From: JBAZAX01 sp041671765
GTDB lineage: Bacteria > Babelota > Babeliae > Babelales > RVW-14
Direction of reading: 5' to 3'
DNA: 8,360 bases
Assembly: GCA_041671765.1 (NCBI GenBank)
Contig: JBAZAX010000043.1
Span: 1 to 8,360 of the forward strand
The position numbers were made by a program, and so were the translations under genes. Positions 1 through 6,560 of the stretch are shown here, piece by piece; position 1 is the stretch's first letter; each line of letters opens with the position of its first letter. The notes under the pieces were generated by a model. The model worked only from the letters and a program-made list of their open reading frames with translations, ran no database searches and had not been told where the DNA came from.

Positions 1-1209
1 ATTCTTAATGTCTGGTTTGATTCAGGGGCCAGCTTTTTTGCAGTCTTAGCGCGCGAGCCTGAAAAATTGGGTGTTCCGGCTGATCTTTATCTTGAAGGCT
101 CGGACCAGCATCGTGGATGGTTCCAGAGTTCATTATTATGCTCAATGGTTATCAATGGACATACCCAGACCAGAAATATATTAACCCATGGGTATGTGGT
201 TGATGAAAAAAAATTGAAGATGTCAAAATCACTTGGCAATGTTATTGCGCCTCAGGATATTGTTAAAAAACATAGTCGCGATATTTTGCGCTTGTGGGTT
301 GCTAGCTCAGACTTTGAGGGTGAAGTTGTTGTCTCTGAAAAAGTTTTGAGTAACGTATCTGAGATGTACAAAAAGATTCGTAATACATGCCGCTTTTTGA
401 TCTCCAATCTTTATGATTTTGATATTGCAAAAGATGGCGTTGCATTCAAAGATATGCTTGCAATTGATCAGTATGCAATGGCAAAACTGGTTGAAATTGA
501 TAAGACCGTTAGAGCTGCTTATGAGAATTACAAGTTTTCACTTGTTGTTTCTACGTTGAATAATTACTGCGCAAATGATTTAAGTGCACTTTATCTTGAT
601 GTATCAAAAGACCGTTTGTATGTCGAACAATCCGATGGCCACATGCGTCGATCTGTTCAGACGGTTTTATATCACAACCTTGATACACTTGCACGCTTGA
701 TGGCTCCGGTTTTATCTTTCTTGGCTGAAGAGGTTTCTGATTTTTATCAAAAAAATAAATCAGATTCAATTCATCTTCAGAATTTCTTAAGCCCAGCGTT
801 TACGCAAGATTATATGGATATAACAGTTTGGCCTTTACTTGAAGGAATGCGTGATACTGTTCTTAAAGCAATTGAAGGCTTGAGAGAGAAGGGCATTGTT
901 AAACACTCACTTGAAGCCAAAGTTTTGCTTCATGTTAATCCGGACTCAGAAGAGGGTAAGCAACTGACAGACTTTATCGATAAATTGTCTAAGAAAGAAG
1001 ACGCTACTCGATTTTTTAAAGACTGGTTTATTGTTTCTCAAGTTGAGTTTGAGAAGAGTAACAAGCACCTTGAGTCAACAGATTTAAACTGGCTGCATGT
1101 TAAGATTGAACATGCTGACGGGATTAAATGCTTGCGCTGTTGGCAGTGGGAAGTGACAGATAATGCTGAACAGTTGTGCAAACGCTGCTGTGATGTTTTG
1201 AAGAAATAA
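1..1209 (+). CDS. ileS: Isoleucyl-tRNA synthetase, C-terminal part (5' end outside window)
   Basis: Class I aminoacyl-tRNA synthetase that charges tRNA-Ile with isoleucine in the cytoplasm. The frame is open from base 1, so the 402 visible residues are the back part of a protein usually about 900-1,000 residues long. Seen in order: a VWFDSGAS segment at residues 4-11, the EGSDQHRGW segment at about 31-39, the KMSKS ATP-binding signature at 73-77 (bases 217-231), then the helical anticodon-binding domain. The C-terminal zinc knuckle has four cysteines in CxxC-x12-CxxC spacing (residues 377, 380, 393, 396; bases 1129-1188). The TTG at 67 is an internal leucine codon, not a start. The gene ends in TAA and is followed by a strong terminator, so it appears to be the last gene of its transcript. 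All visible motifs are intact. Identification is near certain. Confidence 0.97.
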   Translation: MLNVWFDSGASFFAVLAREPEKLGVPADLYLEGSDQHRGWFQSSLLCSMVINGHTQTRNILTHGYVVDEKKLKMSKSLGNVIAPQDIVKKHSRDILRLWVASSDFEGEVVVSEKVLSNVSEMYKKIRNTCRFLISNLYDFDIAKDGVAFKDMLAIDQYAMAKLVEIDKTVRAAYENYKFSLVVSTLNNYCANDLSALYLDVSKDRLYVEQSDGHMRRSVQTVLYHNLDTLARLMAPVLSFLAEEVSDFYQKNKSDSIHLQNFLSPAFTQDYMDITVWPLLEGMRDTVLKAIEGLREKGIVKHSLEAKVLLHVNPDSEEGKQLTDFIDKLSKKEDATRFFKDWFIVSQVEFEKSNKHLESTDLNWLHVKIEHADGIKCLRCWQWEVTDNAEQLCKRCCDVLKK

Positions 1210-1283
1210 AATAAATTCAAAATAATTTTTGGCATAACGCCGAAAAATAATAACATTGAATCTAAAAGTTCACGTTAAAAGCT

Positions 1284-1309
1284 ATAAGGGGCGCAGTTGC
1301 GCCCCTTAT
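1284..1309 (+). terminator. Rho-independent terminator after ileS
   Basis: A perfect 12-bp stem (1284-1295 with 1298-1309) with core AAGGGGCGCA/TGCGCCCCTT, followed by a T-rich stretch (TTTATTA). The loop is nominally 2 nt, so the closing A-T pair probably opens. It lies 75 bp after the ileS stop and separates ileS from the protease gene. The stem is symmetric and could also act in reverse, but no minus-strand gene ends here. Confidence 0.85.
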
Positions 1310-1324
1310 TTATTACCTCACTTC

Positions 1325-1354
1325 TTTGCATTTATATCGATATTCTGTTATATT
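1325..1354 (+). promoter_or_regulatory. Possible sigma70-like promoter for the protease gene
   Basis: TTTGCA at 1325-1330 (4 of 6 matches to the -35 consensus) and TATATT at 1349-1354 (5 of 6 to the -10) are 18 bp apart. They sit just after the ileS terminator, where a new promoter is expected, about 55 bp before the start codon. AT-rich DNA gives such matches easily, so this is tentative. Confidence 0.35.
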
Positions 1355-1408
1355 TTGCGTACTTTTTGATTATAAATGACATAAATCTTTAGAGTTCTAG
1401 GAATCATA

Positions 1409-3010
1409 ATGCTTGCCAGGTTTTCAAAAATTTATCTATTTTTAATATTTTTAGCGAGTATAAATGGCGTCTGTTTATGCGGTTCAACTACAAATAAATA
1501 TGAGTCAAATAAAAATGCAAACATTGACTGGACCGAGATCTTTAAAGACTATAAAAATGCAGTAGTTCAGATAATTTCAGATTCTGAAGAATATAACTAT
1601 TATACTCCATATATAACGGGAAAAAATTATAAAAAACAAGGCTCTGGTTTTTTTATATCAAATGATGGATACATTATTACAAATTACCATGTTGTGGAGA
1701 ATGCAATATCGGTTGAAATTCAACTTCCATGTACTGGTAAAATTAAACTTAAGACAACCATAGAAGGTGTTTATCCATCCAAAGACCTGGCACTTTTAAA
1801 ATTGACCGAAGAAAGCTTGAAAACATTAAAAAAAGCGCTGCCCGGATCTAAGCTAACATTTTTTGAGCTAGGAGATTCGGATGCATTGATAGAGGCCGAA
1901 GACGTTATGATAGTTGGATACCCACTGGGACAAGAAAATCTAAAAATTTCTAGGGGGCAAATCTCCGGATGGGAAGGAAAGTGGATTCAGACAACAGCGC
2001 CAGTAAATTCTGGAAATTCAGGAGGGCCCTGTTTGAATAAGTGTGGACAGGTTGTTGGAATTGTGTGTATGAAGTCTTATGTTGCTGAAGGGATTGGATA
2101 CTTAATATCAGTAAATACACTCAAACAAGAATTACAAAATTTAAAAGAAAATAAAGTTCTGCATGATCCGTGGTTGGGTTTATTTGTCCACGGTACAACC
2201 GAGATATTGTTAAGCCATTTAAATGCTCCTAATGATGGTGGAATTTATGTCTACGAGATACAAAAGAATTCTCTTGCATATAAATCAGGAATTCAACAAG
2301 GGGATATTCTTTATACGGTAAATGGATACAAGATAGATCATTATGGATACATTAATTTAGTGGACAAGGGAAATGTTTGGTGTTTTAGTTATGTTTACGA
2401 ACAGCCAGTTTATTCGGATGTAAAATTTGTAATTTATAGAAATGGATTAAAGAGAACCATCCAATTAACCCTGGATAGCAATGATCCTTTTAAAATAAGA
2501 TATTTTTATCCGAATTTTGATCCAAGTCCGGAATATGAAGTTATTGGAGGTTTAATTGTATCTGAATTGACATCCAATCACTTGAATATGCTTTTGGAAA
2601 GATTTAAGCAAAATATTTCAAATTACAAATCTATTTCAAATTCGTTTAAATATTTCCAACCTGATAAATTGTTTGATTCGCGAATTATTATTTTAGGAAG
2701 ATTAAAAGATTCTGAATGTGATAAAAATTTCTGGATCAGTTTTGGGGATATAATTTCAAAAATTAACGGAGTTCTAGTAAAAACTATTGATGATTTTAGA
2801 AGTGCCATATTAAAAAATTATACAAATGATTACATAAGAATAGAATTAGAAACTGGTGAGGTTGCAATTTTGTCAGTTGACGAAATATTGAAAAATGAAG
2901 ACTCTTTGGCAAAAAGGTATTTATTTACTAAATCTGATCTAGTGGAACAGTTGGAAGAGAAGAGGCAACAGTCTGAAACAAAGACCAAAACAATTAAACA
3001 AAAAAAATGA
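1409..3010 (+). CDS. Exported Deg/HtrA-type serine protease with PDZ and PDZ_3-like domains (Deg9-like)
   Basis: Chymotrypsin-fold protease of the S1C (HtrA/Deg) family, 533 residues, probably acting outside the cytoplasm. Residues 1-25 form a signal peptide (short basic n-region, hydrophobic core LFLIFLASI); no good lipobox is seen. The catalytic triad is intact: His94 in TNYHVV, Asp126 in SKDLALLKL, Ser204 in GNSGGP. A PDZ domain follows at about 255-355 (GIYVYEIQ, QQGDILYTVNG). The region 365-490, ending in a second carboxylate-binding-like segment (ISKINGVLVKTIDDF), resembles the PDZ_3 module of plant Deg9-type proteases more than the second PDZ of DegP. The tail from 510 is charged and rich in E, K and Q. 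AGGA lies six bases before the ATG. Two exported orphans follow on the same strand and could be substrates or partners (inference). The protease call is firm; the Deg9 subtype is from remembered family resemblance. Confidence 0.92.
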   Translation: MLARFSKIYLFLIFLASINGVCLCGSTTNKYESNKNANIDWTEIFKDYKNAVVQIISDSEEYNYYTPYITGKNYKKQGSGFFISNDGYIITNYHVVENAISVEIQLPCTGKIKLKTTIEGVYPSKDLALLKLTEESLKTLKKALPGSKLTFFELGDSDALIEAEDVMIVGYPLGQENLKISRGQISGWEGKWIQTTAPVNSGNSGGPCLNKCGQVVGIVCMKSYVAEGIGYLISVNTLKQELQNLKENKVLHDPWLGLFVHGTTEILLSHLNAPNDGGIYVYEIQKNSLAYKSGIQQGDILYTVNGYKIDHYGYINLVDKGNVWCFSYVYEQPVYSDVKFVIYRNGLKRTIQLTLDSNDPFKIRYFYPNFDPSPEYEVIGGLIVSELTSNHLNMLLERFKQNISNYKSISNSFKYFQPDKLFDSRIIILGRLKDSECDKNFWISFGDIISKINGVLVKTIDDFRSAILKNYTNDYIRIELETGEVAILSVDEILKNEDSLAKRYLFTKSDLVEQLEEKRQQSETKTKTIKQKK

Positions 3011-3011
3011 G

Positions 3012-3182
3012 CTATTTCTTTGCTGCCAATTTTTTAAATACATGTGGGTTTGGATTATTTTCTACAAATTCTTTTATTTGTAATGCATAATCACGAGAAC
3101 TTATTTGTGATGTATCAACATTTAGTGCCAATAATCGCAGCAAAATACTATATTTATTCTTAAAATTGCGTAGTATTTCCAT
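3012..3182 (-). CDS. Possible small basic protein, 56 residues, convergent with the protease gene
   Basis: An open frame on the minus strand runs from ATG (3180-3182) to TAG (3012-3014), one base from the TGA of the protease gene. The product looks protein-like: a basic start (MEILRNFKNKY), a leucine-rich helix (LLRLLALNV), a polar middle (SSRDYALQIKEFVENN) and a lysine-rich end (FKKLAAKK). The frame stays open upstream to 3344, but that would overlap the signal peptide of the next plus-strand gene, so the shorter start is chosen. No clear ribosome binding site precedes the ATG, which lowers confidence. It is head-to-head with the 3216 gene, 33 bp apart. I do not recognise the family. It may be a genuine small gene or the 3' remnant of a longer one. 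Confidence 0.4.
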   Translation of the reverse strand: MEILRNFKNKYSILLRLLALNVDTSQISSRDYALQIKEFVENNPNPHVFKKLAAKK

Positions 3183-3204
3183 AATGTTAGCAGATTTATT
3201 TTTT

Positions 3205-3210
3205 AGGAGA
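3205..3210 (+). promoter_or_regulatory. Ribosome binding site of the cysteine-rich protein gene
   Basis: AGGAGA, five bases before the ATG at 3216. It is one of the strongest Shine-Dalgarno matches in the window and fixes the start immediately before a good signal peptide. Confidence 0.75.
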
Positions 3211-3215
3211 AATTT

Positions 3216-4328
3216 ATGTTTTATGATTTTATATTTAGAACTTGTGTTCTTGTGTTGTTTTGTAGTCTTAATTTTGTGCAAGTGAATGCCAAAAAAAATC
3301 AACGAATAAAAAGTGTCAGTCAAATTTTTAATGGGGTTGGGCAATCAAATAGTGACATTTTTGCATTTGCAAAGGCAACAATGGAAGAAGACTCACTATA
3401 TAATCAAGATTCTTCTTATGAATTGGAATTGAAAAAAGAAGCACAGTTGTTTTTAGGATTACAATTTACATCTATGGATTCAAGAAGTGACGACGAGAAT
3501 GTTGGTCGTTACTTGAATATAACAACAGATGAAATGTTACGTGAAAGAATTGTAAAAGACTATATCACTGAGGGAAATGAACTGTTGAATGATTGCTTTA
3601 ACACTGCAGCGTATAAATCATTGCAAAAAGAGCTAGAAAAATTTGTTTATGCGATGACGCATTGTTCCTTTATTTCATCAGAAGAGTCCAAAAAACTAGG
3701 TGATTTAAAGATTTTTTATCCAAATGATTACAAAAATGGTTCATATTCCTGGAACCCTATTTTCAAAGATAATAAGCTTTTTGCATTGGAAGGAAGTCTT
3801 CATAAAATTATTGGACTTAAGGGTAATAAAAATAATCCCAATGATAGTTGCTTTGTTGTGGATATTGATTTTATTTATACGTGTTTGCTTGGTGGAGTAG
3901 AAGAAAGACCTATTAATCTTAGCCTAATTGATTCTGATAAAAATAAAATCACTGAGTGTTGTTCGAAAATTAAGATTCGTACTGAGGCGGAGCATTCAAT
4001 CGATATTTCGGTTACATTTTTACGCCAAAAAAATTTCGATGATTACTGTGGTGTTTCATTTTTTTGTGCGGCTCGTGGAGAGGAAAGAGTATCTCTTGAT
4101 GAATCAGAAAAGAAAGGTTATTGCAATGAAGAAAAGAATTGCAATTTAGGTGAATCTTGGCTTTCTGCAGATGATATTGATATGAATTCGGTTGAACTAC
4201 CTATAATAATTAGTGGGAATTGTATGATAAGTAGCGGAGTTAATACTCCTCTCTATCGGGATTTGATTACTGGGTGTTCTGATTTTATTATTGAAACTAA
4301 ATATAAAACAGCATTCAACCGTAAATAA
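3216..4328 (+). CDS. Exported cysteine-rich protein of unknown function
   Basis: 370 residues, no family recognised. Residues 1-25 are a textbook signal peptide (hydrophobic core CVLVLFCSLNF, likely cleavage after VNA), so the product is exported. The mature part holds 12 cysteines, an even number, at 127, 150, 212, 223, 248, 249, 278, 284, 303, 309, 336 and 354. Ten of them fall after residue 210, which suggests a disulfide-stabilised C-terminal domain. The stretch 26-130 is acidic and polar, perhaps helical. The region 185-290 alternates hydrophobic and polar residues (FVVDIDFIYT, IDISVTFLR), which suggests a beta-rich fold. No transmembrane segment appears after the signal. It follows the Deg9-like protease by 205 bp on the same strand and precedes another exported orphan. 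A surface protein or protease substrate is possible, but function is unknown. The start is supported by AGGAGA at 3205-3210. Confidence 0.85.
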   Translation: MFYDFIFRTCVLVLFCSLNFVQVNAKKNQRIKSVSQIFNGVGQSNSDIFAFAKATMEEDSLYNQDSSYELELKKEAQLFLGLQFTSMDSRSDDENVGRYLNITTDEMLRERIVKDYITEGNELLNDCFNTAAYKSLQKELEKFVYAMTHCSFISSEESKKLGDLKIFYPNDYKNGSYSWNPIFKDNKLFALEGSLHKIIGLKGNKNNPNDSCFVVDIDFIYTCLLGGVEERPINLSLIDSDKNKITECCSKIKIRTEAEHSIDISVTFLRQKNFDDYCGVSFFCAARGEERVSLDESEKKGYCNEEKNCNLGESWLSADDIDMNSVELPIIISGNCMISSGVNTPLYRDLITGCSDFIIETKYKTAFNRK

Positions 4329-4388
4329 TGTGCAAATTTTTACGCAAGGATACAAGGGTTGATGGCTAAGAGAAGAATATTGGTAGAA

Positions 4389-4406
4389 GGGGCGCATCCG
4401 CGCTCC
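4389..4406 (+). terminator. Weak hairpin between the two exported orphans
   Basis: GGGGCGC (4389-4395) pairs with GCGCTCC (4400-4406) through a 4-nt loop; one pair is a G-U wobble in RNA. The core matches the hairpins at 1284 and 6477. No T-run follows directly, so termination would be partial at best; it may instead be a decayed copy or an RNA-stabilising element. Confidence 0.4.
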
Positions 4407-4431
4407 AAACCTGATTGTGATTTTAAATAAG

Positions 4432-4438
4432 AGAGAGG
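4432..4438 (+). promoter_or_regulatory. Ribosome binding site supporting a GTG start
   Basis: AGAGAGG ends four bases before the GTG at 4443. It is the reason for choosing this GTG over internal ATG codons, which would cut into the signal sequence. Confidence 0.6.
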
Positions 4439-4442
4439 TATT

Positions 4443-5075
4443 GTGAATTTGAATTTTAAAAATCCAATTATCATTGGAATGGGGTTTATACTTATTTGTG
4501 TAGTACAAACTGTTTTTTGTGTTGGAATTTCAGAAAAAAATCAAATTTGCACAGAAGCCTACCATTCTGAGACATTAGAGTTAAAAGAAAAAAGAGCCGT
4601 TGAAAATTCTATGGCTGCCAGGGCGTGTGGAATTATTACGGCGGCTGCAGTAATGAGTTATTTCCTGGGATATGAAAAAACGTTTGGAATTAGGCCGATT
4701 CGATATTTCTTTAATAGAGATTGCGCACTTCTTGATTTTTTTATTGCCGGTTGTTTGGTGGCCAAAGTCTTTAGAGCTGGGGCATGGGGATTTGCTTATG
4801 CATATTTTCCGATTACAGAATTTTTTCGGCAACTTATTAATAATTCCAAAGATGATTACAGTAATTCATCTTTAACGGCATCTAAATTTCTTGAGGAGAC
4901 GTTAAAACATTGGCCTAAAGTAAAGAAATTTGTTAATCCAGATCAATATGAAAAATTTGATGTTCTTTATCAAGAATATCTGAACAATGGTTGTACATTG
5001 GAATTGACCGATGATGAAATCAACCAATTATTTTTTTCAGATGAACAAGTAGCTTTTGATTCAGTTGTTGGATAA
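4443..5075 (+). CDS. Small exported or inner-membrane protein of unknown function
   Basis: 210 residues beginning at GTG, no family recognised. Residues 7-28 are strongly hydrophobic (IIIGMGFILICVV) and act as a signal peptide or first membrane anchor. Two more hydrophobic stretches follow: about 59-77 (ACGIITAAAVMSYFLGY) and about 95-121 (ALLDFFIAGCLVAKVF, then an alanine/aromatic run). They are separated by a basic stretch (IRPIRYFFNR), so a small multi-pass membrane protein is likely. From about 130 the protein is soluble, with polar helices and an acidic end (ELTDDEINQLFF). Cysteines occur at 19, 26, 36, 62, 94, 104 and 184. It lies 114 bp after the cysteine-rich gene on the same strand and converges with the ATPase gene 79 bp away, with no strong terminator between. 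A role beside the upstream exported protein is only an inference from position. Confidence 0.8.
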   Translation: MNLNFKNPIIIGMGFILICVVQTVFCVGISEKNQICTEAYHSETLELKEKRAVENSMAARACGIITAAAVMSYFLGYEKTFGIRPIRYFFNRDCALLDFFIAGCLVAKVFRAGAWGFAYAYFPITEFFRQLINNSKDDYSNSSLTASKFLEETLKHWPKVKKFVNPDQYEKFDVLYQEYLNNGCTLELTDDEINQLFFSDEQVAFDSVVG

Positions 5076-5154
5076 AATTGTGTTGAAAAATATTTAAAAA
5101 AGAGTTTCCGCAATCAAATTGAAAGATTTATCCAAGGGGTTTCACCCATTCTGC

Positions 5155-6324
5155 TTAAACCAGTCCATATAACAACGGCAAATCAGGGCAGAGTGCCTTG
5201 AAAAACTCATCACATGGCAAACAGAGTATATTATTTTTTAACAAACGTTCTTTGCCTCGATAAAGAAAAATAGTTTTAGCTTCAGGATAATCTTCATGAA
5301 AGGCAGAAAGAGCTGCCAGATCTTCGTCACGAATTTTTTCAGTATTTTTTACCTCAATTGCCCAAAATCCAAGTGCTCCAAAAACAACGAAGTCTACCTC
5401 AACTCCAGATCTGGTGCGCCAAAAAGAGATTTCATGCTTTTCATTTGTATAATCTTTCCATGCCATCAAATGTTGTGCAACAAGCCCTTCTAATCCGGCA
5501 CCATTGATTTCCGATTCACTGTCTTTAATCGATTTTGGACGTAGGGCTCGATAAACACCGGCATCAAAAAAGTAAAATTTTGGATGAGAGCTAAGTTCTC
5601 GTTTTGCTCGTTGTGTAAAAATATTGATTTGATAACAAATTAATAAATCTTCCAAAATGGTGATCCACTCATTCACAGTTGTCCTCTTTACGTGACATTC
5701 GCGAGAAATGTTTGTAACGTTTAAAATGGCGCCATGAGAGAGACTTATTATCTGTAAGAATCTGGTAAATGGTTCAAAATGTCGAATCAGGCCTTCCATT
5801 TTTACCTCTTCTTCCAAATATAAATCTATGTAAGCTTGCAAAGTTGATCTGTAATCCTCGTAAGAAAAACGAAGCGGCAAGAGCCCGTATTTTAAAGCAT
5901 CATCAAGATTAAACTGTTCTTTGAGTTCACAAGCCATAAAAGGGTGGAGTACTTTTTTTAATGCACGTCCGCCAAGCAAGTCAACCCCTTGCCTCTTTAG
6001 CTTTCTGGCACTTGAACCGGTAAGAATAAATTTCCACATACGTTTTTTTTCAATAAGCATATGCACAATTGGCAAAAGTTCCGGTATTTTTTGAATCTCG
6101 TCAATTACTATTGTTTTTCCATCCGGCTGCGCCATGACTAATTCTGTTAAATGATCTGGTTTTGCAGTAAGTTGGTATCGAATATCAGCCTGCCGTAAAT
6201 CGATTAATAATGCATCAGGATGATTTTTTTCCGTCATTGTTGATTTGCCGGTACCGCGAGGACCGAAGAGAAAATAACTTTTCTCAGGGTCTTTGAAAAC
6301 TCGAGTTATATATTTTAAATTCAT
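5155..6324 (-). CDS. AAA_14 / DUF4143 family ATPase with nuclease-like C-terminal domain
   Basis: 389 residues, a usual length for this widespread prokaryotic family. The N-terminal AAA_14 domain (about 1-135) has Walker A GPRGTGKST at 21-29, Walker B IVIDEI at 72-77, a sensor-1-like LTGSSARKLKR at 101-111 and a GGR at 118-120. The DUF4143 region follows (about 160-345), including a helix-turn-helix-like stretch near 203-222 (NVTNISRECHVKRTTVNEW), FYFFDAGVYRAL at 250-261, and a PD-(D/E)xK-like core: Asp311 in GVEVD and Glu324-x-Lys326 in IEVK. All ATP-binding motifs are intact. The biological role of the family is poorly defined and the genes spread horizontally; no partner gene is visible here. 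The gene is convergent with the exported orphan. Only a weak AAGG precedes the ATG, but the next internal in-frame start would lose the Walker A lead-in. Confidence 0.95.
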   Translation of the reverse strand: MNLKYITRVFKDPEKSYFLFGPRGTGKSTMTEKNHPDALLIDLRQADIRYQLTAKPDHLTELVMAQPDGKTIVIDEIQKIPELLPIVHMLIEKKRMWKFILTGSSARKLKRQGVDLLGGRALKKVLHPFMACELKEQFNLDDALKYGLLPLRFSYEDYRSTLQAYIDLYLEEEVKMEGLIRHFEPFTRFLQIISLSHGAILNVTNISRECHVKRTTVNEWITILEDLLICYQINIFTQRAKRELSSHPKFYFFDAGVYRALRPKSIKDSESEINGAGLEGLVAQHLMAWKDYTNEKHEISFWRTRSGVEVDFVVFGALGFWAIEVKNTEKIRDEDLAALSAFHEDYPEAKTIFLYRGKERLLKNNILCLPCDEFFKALCPDLPLLYGLV

Positions 6325-6384
6325 GTTTGGGCCTTTATATTTTAGCTCTTATACAAAAATTTGAACAAATTAAAGAATAATAAA

Positions 6385-6443
6385 CAAATTGACGCCAATT
6401 TCGTCACTTTGAGTCTCATTATGACGGTAGCGGCGTCATTTTG
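6385..6443. repeat. 59-bp imperfect palindrome centred on base 6414
   Basis: Four arm segments are all mirrored exactly around base 6414: CAAA (6385-6388) with TTTG (6440-6443), TGACGCC (6390-6396) with GGCGTCA (6432-6438), CGTCA (6402-6406) with TGACG (6422-6426), and TGAG (6410-6413) with CTCA (6415-6418). About 21 of 29 possible pairs match. It lies 61 bp upstream of the ATPase start codon. It could be an operator, a long RNA hairpin, or a small mobile palindromic repeat. Confidence 0.75.
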
Positions 6444-6476
6444 CAAATAAATGATAAAAACCATTGAAAAACAGAA

Positions 6477-6497
6477 GGGGCGCCACAAATGCGCCCC
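6477..6497 (-). terminator. Minus-strand terminator after the lysine-rich exported protein gene
   Basis: GGGGCGC (6477-6483) pairs with GCGCCCC (6491-6497) through a 7-nt loop. Read on the minus strand the hairpin is followed by TTCTGTTTTTC, a usable U-rich tail. It sits 63 bp beyond the stop of the 6561 gene and ahead of the ATPase gene, so the two minus-strand genes are probably separate transcripts. Confidence 0.75.
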
Positions 6498-6508
6498 GAT
6501 ATTTTAAT

Positions 6509-6550
6509 AAGTTAGAACTTAAGAAGTTAGAACTTATTAAGTTCTAACTG
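6509..6550. repeat. Three AAGTT-N2-AACTT dyads at exact 15-bp period
   Basis: Units start at 6509, 6524 and 6539: two identical AAGTTAGAACTT copies and one AAGTTCTAACTG, separated by 3-nt spacers. Each unit is itself a dyad. Copies two and three also form an 11-bp perfect stem (6525-6535 with 6539-6549, 3-nt loop). The array begins 10 bp past the stop codon of the lysine-rich protein gene, ahead of its terminator. It may be an RNA 3'-end hairpin or an iteron-like protein-binding array. Confidence 0.8.
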
Positions 6551-6560
6551 GGTTTTATGA

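Noticed and set aside
551..1256. Minus-strand open frames inside and after ileS
   Set aside because: They are antisense to a well-conserved ileS frame and have unnatural composition.
1409..1480. Lipoprotein signal on the protease (cysteines at residues 22 and 24)
   Set aside because: The residues before both cysteines do not fit the lipobox; an ordinary signal peptide explains the segment better.
3183..3344. N-terminal extension of the 3012-3182 frame to 110 residues
   Set aside because: It is antisense to the ribosome binding site and signal peptide of the cysteine-rich protein gene, and its composition is a lysine/isoleucine mixture typical of a shadow frame.
5296..5493. Plus-strand frame inside the ATPase gene
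   Set aside because: Antisense to conserved DUF4143 motifs; no start signal.
6509..6550. CRISPR array
   Set aside because: Units are 12 bp with 3-bp spacers, far shorter than CRISPR repeats and spacers, and no cas gene is present.
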